From NCBI GenBank assembly GCA_037176725.1, contig JAZBRS010000014.1, forward strand, positions 80,272,501 to 80,336,500: a DNA stretch of 64,000 nucleotides. The letters are read 5' to 3'. Below the pieces are notes generated by a model. It worked only from the letters and a program-made list of their open reading frames with translations, ran no database searches and had not been told where the DNA came from. Both the position numbers and the translations under genes were made by a program. This DNA is from Posidonia oceanica (Eukaryota; Streptophyta; Magnoliopsida; Alismatales; Posidoniaceae). Numbering within the stretch: position 1 is the first letter of the stretch; each line of letters starts with the position of its first letter. Shown piece after piece: positions 1 through 9,574 of the stretch.

Positions 1-593
1 GGAGTTGAATGCAGTGCGTGGTGTTGTGCAGAAGCAGGAGACAGATGCCGCGCCCTCATCACCGGAGCAGTGTGTAGCTGGGGCGATGGTCTGGGCGGGA
101 GTGCAGTGTGTGCAACAGAAGGCCGCAGAGGAACCTCAGGGGCAACAGGAATGCAAGAGGGTCGAACTGATAGAGCCATACCCTGCAGTGTGTGGGCAAG
201 GTCCATCAGGTGCCGATACCGCACTTCAGGGGACCCGTGAGTGGGAACACTGAATTGCAGAATAGGCCGGGACGCGGACTCAAGAGATTGAGAACCTAAA
301 GCAAAGGTCGCCGCAGTAGAAGGGATATTGAGGGCAACATATCCCAAGGACGAAGGGGTCAGAGGCGCCTTTGGAACGCAAGGGGCGGTCATCGTGACAG
401 ATTCGACGACCGGATCCAGAGTGGCGCAAGTTTTCCAAAGACCCGCAGCAGAAGGGAGTGCCCTAGACGCTTGAGGATCGAATCCTGGTGTCATAGAGGG
501 CACAGAGCGAACAGAAGTGAAATCCGGAGAAACCCAAGTGGTAAACCCCTCCGAATCAGCGGTAAAGCGGAGCCCACCGACAGACTGGGCCAT
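1..593 (-). CDS. gag polyprotein, N-terminal part (element A, runs off window)
   Basis: An open frame of 197 codons starts at the ATG at 593 (MAQSVGG...) and is still open at the window edge. The start matches the gag start of element D (ATG at 50669, MAQYVSEP) and the degraded start of C (31582). The visible part is the Pro/Ser/Thr-rich N-terminal arm that precedes the capsid-like Retrotrans_gag domain; that domain itself is outside the window. Conserved landmarks shared with D include a DPVxES segment and an LMxLAxxLQGMALSVRP segment. The in-frame stops seen at matching places in C and D are absent here, so this is the best-preserved gag start in the window. In the family, Gag forms the cytoplasmic particle that packages element RNA. 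Confidence 0.7.
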   Translation of the reverse strand, partial: MAQSVGGLRFTADSEGFTTWVSPDFTSVRSVPSMTPGFDPQASRALPSAAGLWKTCATLDPVVESVTMTAPCVPKAPLTPSSLGYVALNIPSTAATFALGSQSLESASRPILQFSVPTHGSPEVRYRHLMDLAHTLQGMALSVRPSCIPVAPEVPLRPSVAHTALPPRPSPQLHTAPVMRARHLSPASAQHHALHST

Positions 594-2002
594 TGCTGAC
601 TGAGTCTAAGTGAGCAGAAGCTGCGACGGGAGAGAAGAAAGTAAAGCCTAAGGAAAGCTACCGCCAGAAGTGACAAGTAGCTCAGAAGAGGGATGTTCAG
701 AGTTCGGGCAGCGGATCCCGCATGTACCTGCAAAAGAGTAAAGATGTTAGAGGTTGTATGCAATAAAGAGTTATTAGGGGTGGTATGAATGACATACATG
801 CAAGTGAATGTCCTAAGATGCGCTCTCTCACCATGCAAGTCCTGAGTAGATGACCTACTAGGACGCACTCAAGGGTAGTGGGTTTAAACAGACTCCAGGT
901 CAGAAAAAGCAGGTCCCCTGTCTAACCCCTAGCCCAAAGCTTAGGTAATAACAGGGTGGTGTGTTGGTGGCCTCTACCCCGCCAAAGCGTGGGTGGTACC
1001 CTCTACTAACACCGACACGACCCCCGGACAAGGGGGGACAGACTGACTGACTCGCACCACGCTCAAAGCGGTGGAACAAGAGGCCGGGACTGTCCTTCGC
1101 AGACTGTGGGTGGACTCAGAAGAGAGAATGCATGCTTTCTAAGATGAATCAATCATGCAAGATGCTTTGGAGTCTTTTACTTGCGTTTTATTAACCAGAA
1201 AGGGGGAAAATTGCAAGTTATTGGCTCTAGTTGTGCTTAGAAGTTATTGTTTAGCTTTATTGTAGCTTTTAGATTAGGCAAAAGGGAGAGCAAACATGTT
1301 TCTACTGTCCTAGGCATGGTATATGCAAAGGGGAAAGAGACAGACAAACATGGCATGCAATCAATCACACAACAAAGCAAAAGGCATGCGCATGGCATGT
1401 GCAAGTGTTCGTGGACATAATAGTGAAAGGAAAAGCATTCGTCAAGTCAAAAGGCAGGTATGCAAAGTATGTGCGTGCGTAGTGACATAGCAAGTGTAAA
1501 AGAAGCATTCAGCATTCAAAAAGCATGCATCGTAGCCAAACAAGTATGTAGACATGCATTGTGCGAGAATAAAGCAGTAAAAAGCAAGTAAGGCAAGGAA
1601 AGTAAAGACAAGTAAGCTGTAAAGGAAGTAAGAGCATAAGCAAGACAATAAGTAAATAAACAAGCAGAGAAGCAAAGCCAAGCAAAAGGGAGCGCAAACC
1701 GAAGCGAAAGAGGTGCGAAACCCAAGCAGAGTAGCCACGAGGCGACTCGCTAGGAGTTTGCACAGAAAAGCGAGCAAAACAGGCGAAGAAGGCACACAAG
1801 GCAGACAAAGCTGCAAAACAGGCGAGCGAAAAAGCCGGAAACGAAAGCCAGAGTCTGGCATCCCCAGCAGAGTCGCCACTGTGCGACTCGCTGGGAGCCG
1901 ACATAGGCAGACAAGCAAACAGACAAGGCAGACAAAGGCACAAAGGCAAACAAAGACGCAAAGCAAGCGAGCGAAAACAAAGGCGAAAGCCGGAGTCTGA
2001 AC
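594..2002 (-). other. Untranslated leader of element A
   Basis: About 1.4 kb lies between the primer-binding site and the gag ATG. It starts with a stretch that is T/C-rich on the minus strand (1440-2000) and gives long hydrophobic readings in all three minus frames, which looks like composition, not coding. The part at about 830-1140 is clearly similar to the leaders of C (30985-31300) and D (50085-50405). It includes a C5-loop-G5 stem at 1021-1037. No DUF-type or other recognisable protein is encoded here, unlike classical Ogre elements, which carry an ORF1 between PBS and gag. Confidence 0.65.
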
Positions 2003-2020
2003 TCCCCAGCGGAGTCGCCA
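2003..2020 (-). other. Primer-binding site (tRNA-primed), element A
   Basis: The minus strand reads TGGCGACTCCGCTGGGGA, one base after the LTR end ...ATTACTACA. The same 18-mer, with at most one change, follows the LTRs of B, C and D. Tat/Ogre elements are reported to use a PBS of this type, assigned to a tRNA-Arg; the tRNA assignment is from memory. Confidence 0.8.
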
Positions 2021-2021
2021 C

Positions 2022-5000
2022 TGTAGTAATCCCAATCGATCCGGCCTGTCAAAATGGGGTGTCAACACTACTGCAGGACCTGGATGCAATAACTGAAAAC
2101 AGAAGGGCTAAAGCATAAATATTTACAACTAAACAGCACAGTAAAAGGACTGGAATGTAAATAAAGAAAAACAGAAACATTTAATGCAATTTAGCATGAT
2201 TTTAATTCAAAAATGCAGCAGATTAAATGAAATAAGGACTGAAACGCAAAATAATGAAAACTTAGACCAAACATGCAATATTTACTAGCAAACCAAACAA
2301 ACGGAAAAATAAATGAATAGTTAACGGCTGACGGCCGTGGGCACTGTAGCAGCAAGCTGCCAGCGCCCGCGACCACCGGCACAGGGGTGCTGGGGACGTG
2401 CTGTCCGGCGGGGGAGGTGCTCCCGGTGCTGACGGAGATCGAGCGGCGATCGGCGGAGGACGACGCGGCCTGGAACGGACTGGAACGGTCTGGAACGGTC
2501 GTCGGAGCACTTCAGAGCTTCAGGAGCTTCGTCTCGACGATCGACGCAGCGACGCTGCGTTCTGAGGGCCGGAGAAGCTTCCTGAGGTTCGTGCGGTCCT
2601 GCGGCAACCTCCAGAGTCGCGTTCCGCTGGCCGGAGCGACGCGACGATCGGAGAACTGCGTCGGAGAAGACGACCTGACCGGAGAGTGGCATCGGAGCAG
2701 GAGGGCCGGAATCCTACTTCTAAGGGGCGGAAAGGCAGCACGGGAAGAAAAGAAGACTAAAGGAGCAGAGAATCACCTGGCTCCGCGTCTGAGTCGTCCT
2801 CCCGACGTCGGTGGTTCCAGAGGCTGCCGGCGGAGGTCGTCCGGTCGCTGCGGTAGCTGTCGGCTGCTCGCGAGGGTTGGAGCTGCTTCAGAATGTTCTT
2901 CCAGTGCTTCCCAGACGTCCGGACGCGAGCTTCGAAGCTCGGGCGAAGATCAGGCAATTTTTGGGTTCAGGGCTGTAGCGGGGGCCGGGGGGAGTTGTTT
3001 GCTGCTCTTTGGATTGGATGGGGCCTTCCGGAGGACTGCTGGAGGTTCGGAGAGTGATTCTGGATAGTTGGTTTGCTGTTCTGGAGGCTGTGGAGTGGAT
3101 TCGGGAGATGGCCGGATTTCTGGTCAGTGAGGAGGATAGGTGTTTGTGGTGGAGTACTTGGCCGATGGTGAGGAAGAGGGCTGAAGGTTAGGTGCTTCTG
3201 GAAGGTGGAGTTCGGGGGAATGTTGGGGAGGAGTTTGGGAAGAATCAGTGGACTGGGGTGAAGGGAATTCTGGAGTGGGTTGTGTTGGGTTTACAGGTGG
3301 ACTGTCGGGTGATTTGGGGTGGATTCAGTGGTGGAATGGCAGTGAAGTGGTGAAGTGATAATGCAGGGTTGCTGGGTGAGTTTGGGGGAGCAATTGGGAG
3401 AGGTTCTGAGGCCGGGAAAGGTGTCGGGTTACTGGAAAAGAAAGAGGAGGATTTGCTGTGGAATTTCAGAGGGAAAAGGAGAAGGATTGGGTGTGGGAAT
3501 GCTCTGGAATGGTGGCTTCTCTCCGGGATGCCAAGGACTCTCTCAGGTTCTCTCTTGCTGCTCTCTCTTCTCGAGGAATTGAAGGATGCAGAGGAGGAGA
3601 ATGGTGGTTGGTTCAGGTGGGGAAAAAGCTCTGGAATTGCTCTCTGGTTCACTCCCTCTCTGCCGATGATGAAAGGCTCTCTGAAGGAGGAAGAAGGAGG
3701 TCGGGTTTTGTTCGAGCAGGAGCACTCGAACGCCATGGCAGGAGGCTAGCTTGGGAAGGTAAGTTTGCAGGAGATTGGCGGCAACGGCAAGAAGTTGGCA
3801 GCTGTGGCAAAGAGGAGTAGGCCGGCGAGAGGCGTGGGCTAGGGGGCTGCAAACGCCGAAAGGTGGAGCGAAGGCAGAGGAAGGGCTGCAATGGGCGGCC
3901 GGCTGTGAGAGGGTGTAGGCTGCGGAGGAAGAGTACCGAGATTGGCAGACGGTTGCAGAAGGTCGAAGAGGGGGTACTGTGTGGAGGGAAGGAGGAAGAA
4001 GAAGACGGTGACCGTGGGCCGGGCCGCGGGTTTGAAAAAAAAGAAGGGAAACGGGCTGACGGGCCCAGCAGAGAGAAAAAGGAAAAAGGATAAGAGGAGG
4101 AAGAGAAATGGAGGAGAAGAAAGGGAAGAAATAAATTAGGAAAAATAAAATAAAAATAAGCAAAATGTTCGTGTGATTGTGTTGTAGTTAGGGTCTTGAT
4201 TACATTTTTTAATGACTGTTTTTAGGTTAATTAGTGTGGTTTAAAGGGGTTTTGGGCTTGATTAGGGTTTTAGGGTTTCTTTTGTTTTTTAATTCATTTT
4301 CCACTTGATTAAGTGTTGTTAAGTCTTTTTTAAATTGTTCTTAAATTTTTGTTTCTCTTGTTAAGCATTTAGGGTATTAATTAGGATTTTTAGGATTTAT
4401 TTTCGTATTAATTGGAATGGGTTTTGGGCTTTTAGTTTTAGTCTTTTAGGGTTTTCTTTTCTTAAGTCTTTTGAATTAGGTTCTTGATTTTTATTTGTTG
4501 ATTTTTCTTGATGTTTTTTAATTGGGTTTCTCTGGTTTGATGGAGTGTCTTTAAGTCTTTTTAATGTGTTCTTCATTTTCTTTTTAATTAAGTCCTCAGG
4601 TTGTGTTTTCTCAGGTTTGCTAAGTTAGGCTTTTTTCTTTCATTAATTACTTATCTTAGTGTTTTAATTGTTTTACTTCTTTTTAGGGTTTGTTTTTTTT
4701 AATTCTTTTGAGAGGGTTTTCATTTTTGGTGGCTTTTGATTTTATTTCAGTTTTTTCTTTGATTTTACAGTATTTTCTTTTAGTTTGTTTTGCATTTTTT
4801 AGTTTGCATGCTTGATTCTCTTTTTAGCTTGATTTAATTAGGTTTAAGTTTTTTAATTGTTTGTTTAATGTTTTTAAATTGTTTTTCTTAGAGTTCTGAT
4901 TTGTTTCTCTTATGTTTTGGAGTTTTACAGATTTTTAGGGCTTTTTGTGGATTTTAGCAAAAGAAAGAAAAGGAAAAGAGAAGGAGGAAGAAAATGGGAA

Positions 5001-5645
5001 AAGGGAGAAGTAAAAAGGAAAGAGATGAGTTGGAGGAAAATGATTTTTTAAAAATTCAGGGAAAATGTTAAAAATACAATAAAAATAGGAATAAGATAGA
5101 GAAGCGATAGAAGCACAAAGAGGGCCCACAGCCAGGTAGGAAAAGGGGCAAGAAGGGGATGAAAAGAGAGATGATAATCAGAAGAGAGAGAGGAGAGAGA
5201 AAACGATAATCCCAGAGAGAGAAAAGGATAATTAGGGCAAATGAGAGGCTTAGAGGTCTTGGATTGGGATGAAAGTTGGAGAGTGGGTAGTCTAGGATTT
5301 GAGGAGCTGGCTCTGAAGTTTTGGTTTGATTCCAAGGAGGTTTTGAAGGGGTTTTAAGATGTAGAAAAAGGGGGGTTTTACCTAGGTTTTCTAGGGTTTT
5401 TGGGAATGGTCTTGGTTTGAGAATTTCTAAGTTCTTGGGTAGGTTTGCTAAGTGGGTGCTGGTGGGTTTTCCTATGGATTTTGGTCAGGTTTTGAGTTTG
5501 GGAAGAGGGGTAAAGGCTTAGGTCAAGTTTGGCTGGTTTTGAAGGGTAAAGAAGAGGATTAGGGTTTGGTTTGGTTTGGGTTTAAGTCCAGCAATCACTA
5601 GGGGGTCCCATAATGGTCCAAGCCTGCCAAGATGGGGTGTCAACA
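2022..5645 (-). repeat. LTR shared by element B (3' LTR) and element A (5' LTR), 3624 bp
   Basis: The LTR begins (minus strand) with TGTTGACACCCCATCTTGGC at 5645 and ends with GGATTACTACA at 2022, i.e. TG...CA. It is nearly identical to 18717-22340 and has the same length by these boundaries. It is flanked on its internal-B side by a purine-rich tract (5646-5660) and on its A side by a PBS, so it serves as 3' LTR of one copy and 5' LTR of the next. The differences from its partner are mostly in 2290-2990, while 3000-3770 is close to identical. On the plus strand 4170-4930 is T-rich and 2330-2990 is GC-rich. The last 46 bp (2022-2067) look like a collapsed foreign LTR. The reading frames inside it show no protein family and are not annotated as genes. 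Confidence 0.85.
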
Positions 5646-5660
5646 GATGCCCCTCCCTGA
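5646..5660 (-). other. Polypurine tract of element B
   Basis: Immediately upstream of the 3' LTR the minus strand reads AGGGAGGGGCATC and then TGTTGACACC. A purine tract directly abutting the 3' LTR is the expected plus-strand primer. This confirms both the LTR boundary and the minus orientation. Confidence 0.7.
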
Positions 5661-6189
5661 GCAAGGTCAAGCGGAGCGAGGCCGCTGCTTAGGGTTGACA
5701 AGACACCCCATCTGACCAGTGGGAGCTGCGGGTTGCTATGGGCGTGAGCTACTTATTCGGCGGATGCACCGAAAATCGTAGCCCGTTGCTGCAATGCAAG
5801 ATGCAGGGTGCAGATGGATGATGCTAAGTGTGCAATGCATGCTAATGCAAATGCAATGCAAGAGTTAGTACAAAAGTTAGCCAATTAGAAGAAAATGCTG
5901 ATGCTGTGCAAGTGATGCCGATGATACTAGAGTAGTATGCAATGCTAGCCGAGAAGATGCGGAGATGATGCAAGAGAAGATGCTAAAAGGACGCGATGTG
6001 GTGCAAGGATCTGGCAGGAAGGCCAGACTTGCGCGACAAAGCAAGGAAAAACAAGGTGCAGCTCGTCCCCGCCCGGGGAGCAAGCTAGCAGAAGAGAAAG
6101 GAGGGGTGCGAGGGGAGAGAGGCCAATTCTCCTATCGCAAAAAAGGAGGTGCATGACTTTGCCTTCCTGGGGCAAGGCCGCGCCAAAAA
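5661..6189 (-). other. 3' untranslated region of element B next to the PPT
   Basis: This is about 530 bp of single-copy-looking sequence between the PPT and the tandem arrays. At 5690-5715 there is a short plus-strand stretch resembling an LTR start (TTGACA then ACACCCCATCT). From 5795 to 5990 the sequence repeats ATGC-rich words. No credible coding region was seen. Confidence 0.5.
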
Positions 6190-7015
6190 AGGTGATAAGG
6201 TGACGGGCTTATCGTCCGGATAGTTTACGGTCCTATCAACCGGGAGTGATAGTTTAGGTTATCAGCCAGGAGCGATAGTTTAGGTTATCAGCCTAGAGCA
6301 ATTGTGAGTGATAGTTACTGGATATCAGCCATATAACATGGTTGTGTGGGATAGTTTATAGTCCTATCAACTGGAGCGATAGTTTACAGACCTATCAACT
6401 GGCGGATAGTTTACAGACCTATCAACTAGCGGATAGTTTACAGACCTATCAACTGGAAGCCACAAACCATGAGTGATAGTTACTGGGTATCAGCCGTATA
6501 ACGCAAATGCCAGATAGTTTACAGTCCTATCAACTGGAGTGATAGTTTACAGACCTATCAACTGGCGGATAGTTTACAGACCTATCAACTGGAAATGGCA
6601 TTTGCGAGGGACAGTTACTGGGTGTCAGTCGTATAACATGATTGCGCGTGATAGTTTAGGATATCAGCCTAGCGATAGTTTACAGTCCTATCAACTGGAA
6701 CGATAGTTTATAGTCCTATCAACTGGCGGATAGTTTACAGGCCTATCAACTGGAACGCGCAATGATGAGGGATAGTTACTGGATATCAGCCGTATAATGC
6801 AATTGCTGGTGATAGTTTAGGATATCAGCCTAGCGATAGTTTACAGTCCTATCAACTGGCGGATAGTTTACAGACCTATCAACTGGAGGATAGTTTACAG
6901 ACCTATCAACTGGAAACCGCAATTGCAAGGGACAGTTACTGGATGTCAGCCGTATAACACAACTGTGGGCCGACCATGGATCGGCCCAGATGATAGTTTA
7001 GGTTATCAGCCTGAG
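6190..7015 (-). repeat. Tandem array of about 26-bp units, each a GATAG...CTATC hairpin
   Basis: The plus strand repeats units of the type GATAGTTTACAGACCTATC followed by AACTGG, with variants whose loop or arm changes (for example GATAGTTTAGGATATC and GATAGTTACTGGATATC). Nearly every unit can pair GATA(G) with (C)TATC across 8-9 nt. Longer cycles of roughly 150-300 bp are marked by a variant ending in CAGCCGTATAA. The array begins with GATAAG-N8-CTTATC at about 6195. It lies in the 3' UTR of element B. Tandem repeats in this position are known from Tat/Ogre elements and can seed satellite DNA. Confidence 0.85.
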
Positions 7016-7360
7016 AGTGCTGTGATTGTTGATTGATTGATTGCTTGATAAGAGGGGATGAGATCATGATGAGATTGATTGCTTGATTGATTGATAAGAG
7101 GGGATGAATCATGATGAGATTGATTGCTTGATTGATTGATAAGAGAAGATGAGGTCATGATGAGATCTAATGCTAAAGAGGGGGATGAGATAATGATGAG
7201 ATTGATTGATAAAGAGGGGGATGAGATCATGATGAGATCTAATGCTAAAGAGGGGGGTGAGATAATGATGAGATTGATTGATAAAGAGGGGGATGAGATC
7301 ATGATGAGATTGATTGATAAAGAGGGGGATGAGATAATGATGAGATTGATTGGTTGAAAA
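7016..7360 (-). repeat. Tandem array of about 35-bp units containing ATCATGAT
   Basis: Units repeat the plus-strand words GAGATCATGATGAGATTGATTG and GATAAAGAGGGGGATGAG with small variations. The 8-bp palindrome ATCATGAT lies in most units. It is the reverse complement of the array at 63304-63946 in element D, which confirms that B and D share this 3' UTR repeat class. Reading frames across it are repeat artefacts. Confidence 0.85.
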
Positions 7361-7700
7361 GGTGATAAGATATCGGACTTATCGGTCGGCAAAGAGGGGA
7401 TGAGGTAATGATGAGATTGATTGGTTGAAAAGGTGATAAGATATCGAACTTATCGGCCGGCAAAGAGGGGATGAGATAATGATGAGAGATTGATTGAAAA
7501 GGTGATAAGATATCGGACTTATCGGCCGGCAAAGAGGAGATGAGGTAATGATGAGAGATTGATTGAAAAGGTGATAAGATATCGGACTTATCGGCCGGCA
7601 AAGAGGGGATGTGGTAATGATGAGATGATAAGATATCGGACTTATCGGCCGGCAAAGAGGGGATGAGGTAATGATGAGATTGATTGATTGAAAAGGTTTC
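7361..7700 (-). repeat. Tandem array (55-70 bp) carrying GATAAG-N8-CTTATC hairpins
   Basis: Five units each contain GATAAGATATCGGACTTATC followed by GGCCGGCAAAGAGG. The arms GATAAG and CTTATC are perfect complements across an 8-nt loop. The reverse-complement counterpart in element D is the 55-bp array at 63084-63303. Spacer length varies between units in B but is constant in D. Confidence 0.85.
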
Positions 7701-7715
7701 GCGAGAGCAAATCAT

Positions 7716-7740
7716 CCCATGACACCAGGAATATCATGGG
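7716..7740. repeat. Inverted repeat CCCATGA...TCATGGG
   Basis: Seven-base arms (7716-7722 and 7734-7740) flank an 11-nt loop. Element D has a different, longer hairpin at the matching place (63049-63075), so the ability to pair is kept while the sequence differs. Confidence 0.6.
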
Positions 7741-7874
7741 GGAAAGAGGGAGAGGATGATACCAAGGGGCGATCAAAAGATGCCCCTAGTGTCGGGATGA
7801 CACCAGGGGTTGGCCAGCGCGTCCTTGGCATCAAAAGCAGAAGGATGAAGACAAAATTGACGTGTTTGTCAGAC

Positions 7875-8090
7875 GAGTAGTTTGGGGTACCAGCCCGCGG
7901 AAGATGACAGGTTGACGGACCTATCGCCGAGCAGTTGGGGGTGCCAGCCCGCTGGGGATGATGATAGGTTGACGGACCTATCGCCGAGCAGTTGGGGGTG
8001 CCAGCCCGCAGAAGATGACAGGTTGATGGACCTATCGCCGAGCAGTTGGGAGTGCCAGCCCGCGGAGGATTCAGCTGGGGATGATCAGCC
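7875..8090 (-). repeat. Tandem repeats of about 55-65 bp with AGGT...ACCT hairpins
   Basis: About three and a half units contain GGTTGACGGACCTATCGCCG and a conserved GTGCCAGCCCGC stretch. The best unit, at about 7963-7983, forms GATAGGT-TGACGG-ACCTATC, a 7-bp stem with a 6-nt loop. Related units occur in the 3' UTR of element D between 62440 and 62930. Confidence 0.75.
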
Positions 8091-8371
8091 GGGGACGCTG
8101 GATGGCTTGGCTTGACGGCGCGGGTCTGCAGAGATTCTGGACTCCGGATTGGCTGCTGAGGACTTTCCTGCGTTGTATTGGCTGCAAGTCTGGCCAGAGG
8201 GCCCGAGATGATGATGATAATGAATATACAATGCATTGAACAGTCTTGAAGTGCAAGTAGATAGCAGAAACAGTTTTTTATTGATGAAGCTTGATGAGTA
8301 CAATGCCTGTGGCAGGCCAAAAGCATACAGCACAACTTGAAAGGAAACTACATATTGGCTGCACAAGTGCC
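8091..8371 (-). other. 3' UTR between the repeats and the DUF7745-like ORF of element B
   Basis: This is about 280 bp, partly conserved with 62153-62420 in element D (for example the ATGATGATGATAATG and CAATGCCTGTGGCAGG stretches). Nothing coding is recognised. Confidence 0.5.
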
Positions 8372-9574
8372 CTAGCCGGTTCGGGCCTTCTTCGACTGCC
8401 TAGAGTCGGGGAAAAGAGGGCCGCCTGGCGGGATTTTATTGATAGGCCAGAGCTCTTGGACCTCGGTCAGGTACTCAGAGGTACATCCTACACCTCTCGC
8501 AGCTGCGATGTCTGTTGATCGCACTCCATGCTGCATCAGATTGGCCAGCTTCTTTGTTGGGGCAGTCGTGCTAGAAGGGTATGCCTGCAGAAGCTTGGGT
8601 GCTGTGCTGTCAACAAAGGCGCCCTGCCGGAAGCCAAACTGGCGCATGACCCTGATAGGGTGGTATTCCACACCCGCAGCGAATGCTGGCAGCACAATCA
8701 GTCGCGTGTCACGCGCGCTGAAAAAGACAGTGAATGGCTTGGCCTCAGAGGGGATGATACGCCAGGTTACAGCGTCATCAGTCAATGCTGATAGCCTTTC
8801 GTATTCTTCTTTGACACTCCTGACTGTCTTGGCACGGTTGCTGCTGCAGTAGGCTTCAAAAGCATGCACCTGGGGGCGCAGAAAGTTCATTTCTAAGTGT
8901 GCAGCTAACCAGACTTGTATAAGTGCCCTGCAGCCGTGGAAGTGGAGGCAGCGGTGTGAGATGCGGTCCAGCTCGCGGTATGTTTCCGCCAGAACAACCG
9001 GTGCCAGGTCTATCTGCCGGGTCACCACAGCAAGTGCTATTTCTGCAACCTCAATGGCCACTGTCAGTCGGCCATGAGTAAAGATCAGCTCGCCCAGGAA
9101 GCGGATGACAAACCCTCGGAGCCACAGCTCATCTCCGAGTTCCACGCGCTTCTTCATGACATCATCAAAGTGCGCTAGGCGAAGCATAGGTTCAGGTCCG
9201 CTGGTGCAGATCAGTCTTTGTTGGCAGCTTCGAGTAGGGAGCCCAGTTAGTTGGCTCAGGACCTCGAGGTATCCGTCACGCCTCATGAAGATGGGCGGCC
9301 CCATGATCTTGGAGAAGCCGCAGATCCGACGCACTTCTTCCAACGTGGGTGTAAGCTCAGTTTTGCCAAAGCGAAAGACATGGTGCGCCGGTTTCCAGAA
9401 TCTTGCGGCGGCACACAGAAGGTGACGGCTGACTTCCACATCAGCAGCCTTCAGCAGTTTAGTTGGGACCCCCTAGAGGCGCAGCTTCTCACAGTCTTCT
9501 TGAGTGAGCCTGCCGATCCATTCTCGCAGGGTTTCCGAGCAGTGTGCTGGAGTTAACAGAGTAGGGAAGCCCAT
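8372..9574 (-). pseudogene. DUF7745 / plant-mobile-domain-like ORF of element B, one nonsense codon
   Basis: A 401-codon frame from the ATG at 9574 (MGFPTLLT) to the stop at 8372 is collinear with the intact ORF of element D (60950-62152) and has exactly the same length. A single in-frame TAG at 9473-9475 replaces the Trp codon of D (residue 34). Downstream of it the protein is uninterrupted. Recognisable family features are an RFWxPxxxxFRF stretch followed by LTPTLEE, an AETYRELDRI...GCRALIQVW block and a GVEYHPIRVMRQFGF block near the C terminus. These match the pattern I know for DUF7745-type proteins, abundant in plant repeats and related to the plant mobile domain. It lies after integrase and before the 3' UTR arrays, in sense with pol. 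Biochemical function is unknown. The upstream frame is not conserved between B and D, which favours this ATG. Confidence 0.8.

Larger units (their letters stand above)
1..5645 (-). mobile_element. Element A: 5' part of a Tat/Ogre-like LTR retrotransposon, tandem with B
   Basis: Read on the minus strand this segment holds an LTR (2022-5645), a primer-binding site (2003-2020), an untranslated leader (594-2002) and the first 197 codons of gag (593-1), then leaves the window. The LTR is also the 3' LTR of element B, so A and B form an LTR-internal-LTR-internal array instead of two separate insertions. The leader and gag start align with those of element D at 49339-51300, which supports the orientation and the gag start. 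The rest of A, including any outer LTR and target-site duplication, lies to the left of the window. Confidence 0.8.

Noticed and set aside
2003..2020. tRNA gene fragment
   Set aside because: Only the 18-nt complement of a tRNA 3' end is present, always next to an LTR: a primer-binding site.
1442..2089. Long hydrophobic, Cys/Leu-rich minus-strand frames, repeated at 18106-18784
   Set aside because: They lie in the pyrimidine-rich leader and run through the PBS and LTR end. All three frames look alike, so composition explains them; D and C do not conserve a protein there.
3245..3736. 163-codon Pro/Ser-rich frame inside the LTR, identical at 19929-20420
   Set aside because: Identity only reflects the two near-identical LTRs. 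There is no protein family, and D, which shares this LTR part, does not keep the frame.
6230..6910. Regular repeats of about 26 bp resembling a CRISPR array
   Set aside because: Units are contiguous and degenerate, without unique spacers or cas genes, and lie in a plant retroelement 3' UTR.
7006..7715. Frames of repeated SPSLSINLIIIS and PADKSDILS type
   Set aside because: Direct translations of tandem repeats whose unit length varies; not conserved in element D.
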